Shown here: in pieces, positions 13,129-13,452 of the stretch
Layout: every line of letters starts with the position of its first letter
Position numbering within the stretch: position 1 is the stretch's first letter
Assembly: GCA_029939635.1 (NCBI GenBank)
Contig: JAOZSN010000080.1
Location: 1 to 13,452 of the forward strand
DNA from: Deltaproteobacteria bacterium
GTDB lineage: Bacteria > Desulfobacterota > Desulfobulbia > Desulfobulbales > SURF-16
Length of the DNA stretch: 13,452 bases
Reading direction: 5' to 3'
Notes under the pieces: generated by a model
The model's database searches: none
Seen by the model: only the letters and a program-made list of their open reading frames with translations
Told to the model about the DNA's origin: nothing
Program-made: the position numbers and the translations under genes

Positions 13129-13452
13129 ATGGGGGCAACAGAAGAAAAACGTCACCGCTTGCGGGTGGACTATGAGGCCACGGTGATTATTCAGCCGACG
13201 GGCCATGAATCGGAAATTTGTGGTCGGTCGACCAATATCAGTATGAATGGGCTTTTTGTCGCCTCTGATTATGATGTCGATGATGATACGCCCTGCGAGG
13301 TAAGTATTTTTCTGCAGGGCCAAAATAGCCTGCTCACCTTAGAGATTGGCGGCACCGTGGTTCGTCGTGTTGATGACGGTATTGCCGTTCAATTTGATAA
13401 TGATCTTGAGTGGTGGGCCATTTTCACCATTTATGCCCAGTTCAACGGGCGT
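13129..13452 (+). CDS. PilZ-domain c-di-GMP-binding protein (3' end outside window)
   Basis: The frame is open from ATG 13129 through 108 codons to the window edge with no stop, so the C-terminus is missing. AAGGA at 13117-13121, 7 bases upstream, makes the start firm. Both halves of the PilZ c-di-GMP signature are visible: the RxxxR motif at Arg8-Arg12 (EKRHRLRVDYE) and the (D/N)xSxxG motif NISMNG at 36-41, followed by a typical beta-barrel pattern (EVSIFLQG, LEIGGTVVRRVDDGIAVQF). Soluble, no TM segment or signal peptide. A protein of about this length would be a single-domain PilZ adaptor, though extra domains may follow beyond the edge. It would read the signal made or removed by proteins such as the GGDEF-EAL protein at 1235-2911; a direct link is not shown. 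Confidence 0.9.
   Translation, partial: MGATEEKRHRLRVDYEATVIIQPTGHESEICGRSTNISMNGLFVASDYDVDDDTPCEVSIFLQGQNSLLTLEIGGTVVRRVDDGIAVQFDNDLEWWAIFTIYAQFNGR

Overview
The window fits a Gram-negative, strictly anaerobic, probably sulfate-reducing deltaproteobacterium (Desulfobulbales/Desulfotalea-like). This rests on gene content: a MetV - MvhD-like - HdrC/ferredoxin-like iron-sulfur operon, a YedF-type selenium-metabolism protein, a chemoreceptor with an acidic DDDDFEDF tail, a KpsF/KdsD sugar-phosphate isomerase, a [4Fe-4S]-type PurF and two c-di-GMP proteins. Base composition looks moderate and even, and I see no transposase, integrase, CRISPR array, rRNA or tRNA. The genus is an inference.

Layout. 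At the left edge a perfect bidirectional terminator (5-48) closes a minus-strand pair: a short signal peptidase I (550-1047) and an overlapping membrane-anchored protein of unknown function (62-556). Divergent from them is a two-TM GGDEF-EAL protein (1235-2911), then a cis/trans fatty-acid isomerase with a c-type heme motif (3057-5411) and yedF (5547-6161). yedF converges on a three-gene minus-strand operon (7877 down to 6215): an HdrC-like protein fused to a two-cluster ferredoxin, an MvhD/FrhD-like [2Fe-2S] protein and MetV. A methyl-accepting chemotaxis protein (8192-9832) diverges from that operon. Next come minus-strand kdsD/kpsF (10054-11019) and purF (11303-12721). The window ends inside a plus-strand PilZ-domain gene (13129 onward).

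How the genes relate. The GGDEF-EAL protein and the PilZ protein are enzyme and receptor types of c-di-GMP signalling, and the chemoreceptor adds a second environmental input. The MetV/MvhD/HdrC trio looks like an electron-transfer module tied to methylene-tetrahydrofolate chemistry, but neither MetF nor HdrA is present here. PurF and KdsD are housekeeping enzymes for purine and Kdo/lipopolysaccharide precursor synthesis.

The most unusual content is not protein coding. Two long imperfect palindromes (9946-10050 and 11179-11306) lie directly at the 3' ends of kdsD and purF in the same orientation. They share a conserved mid-stem core, while their outer stems and terminal hairpins differ in sequence yet still pair within each copy. 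Nearly all arm differences are G.U pairs or a tandem G.A/A.G step if the plus strand is read as RNA. This looks like a dispersed structured repeat or non-autonomous element. A third, unrelated nested hairpin region (11041-11168) sits in the kdsD leader.
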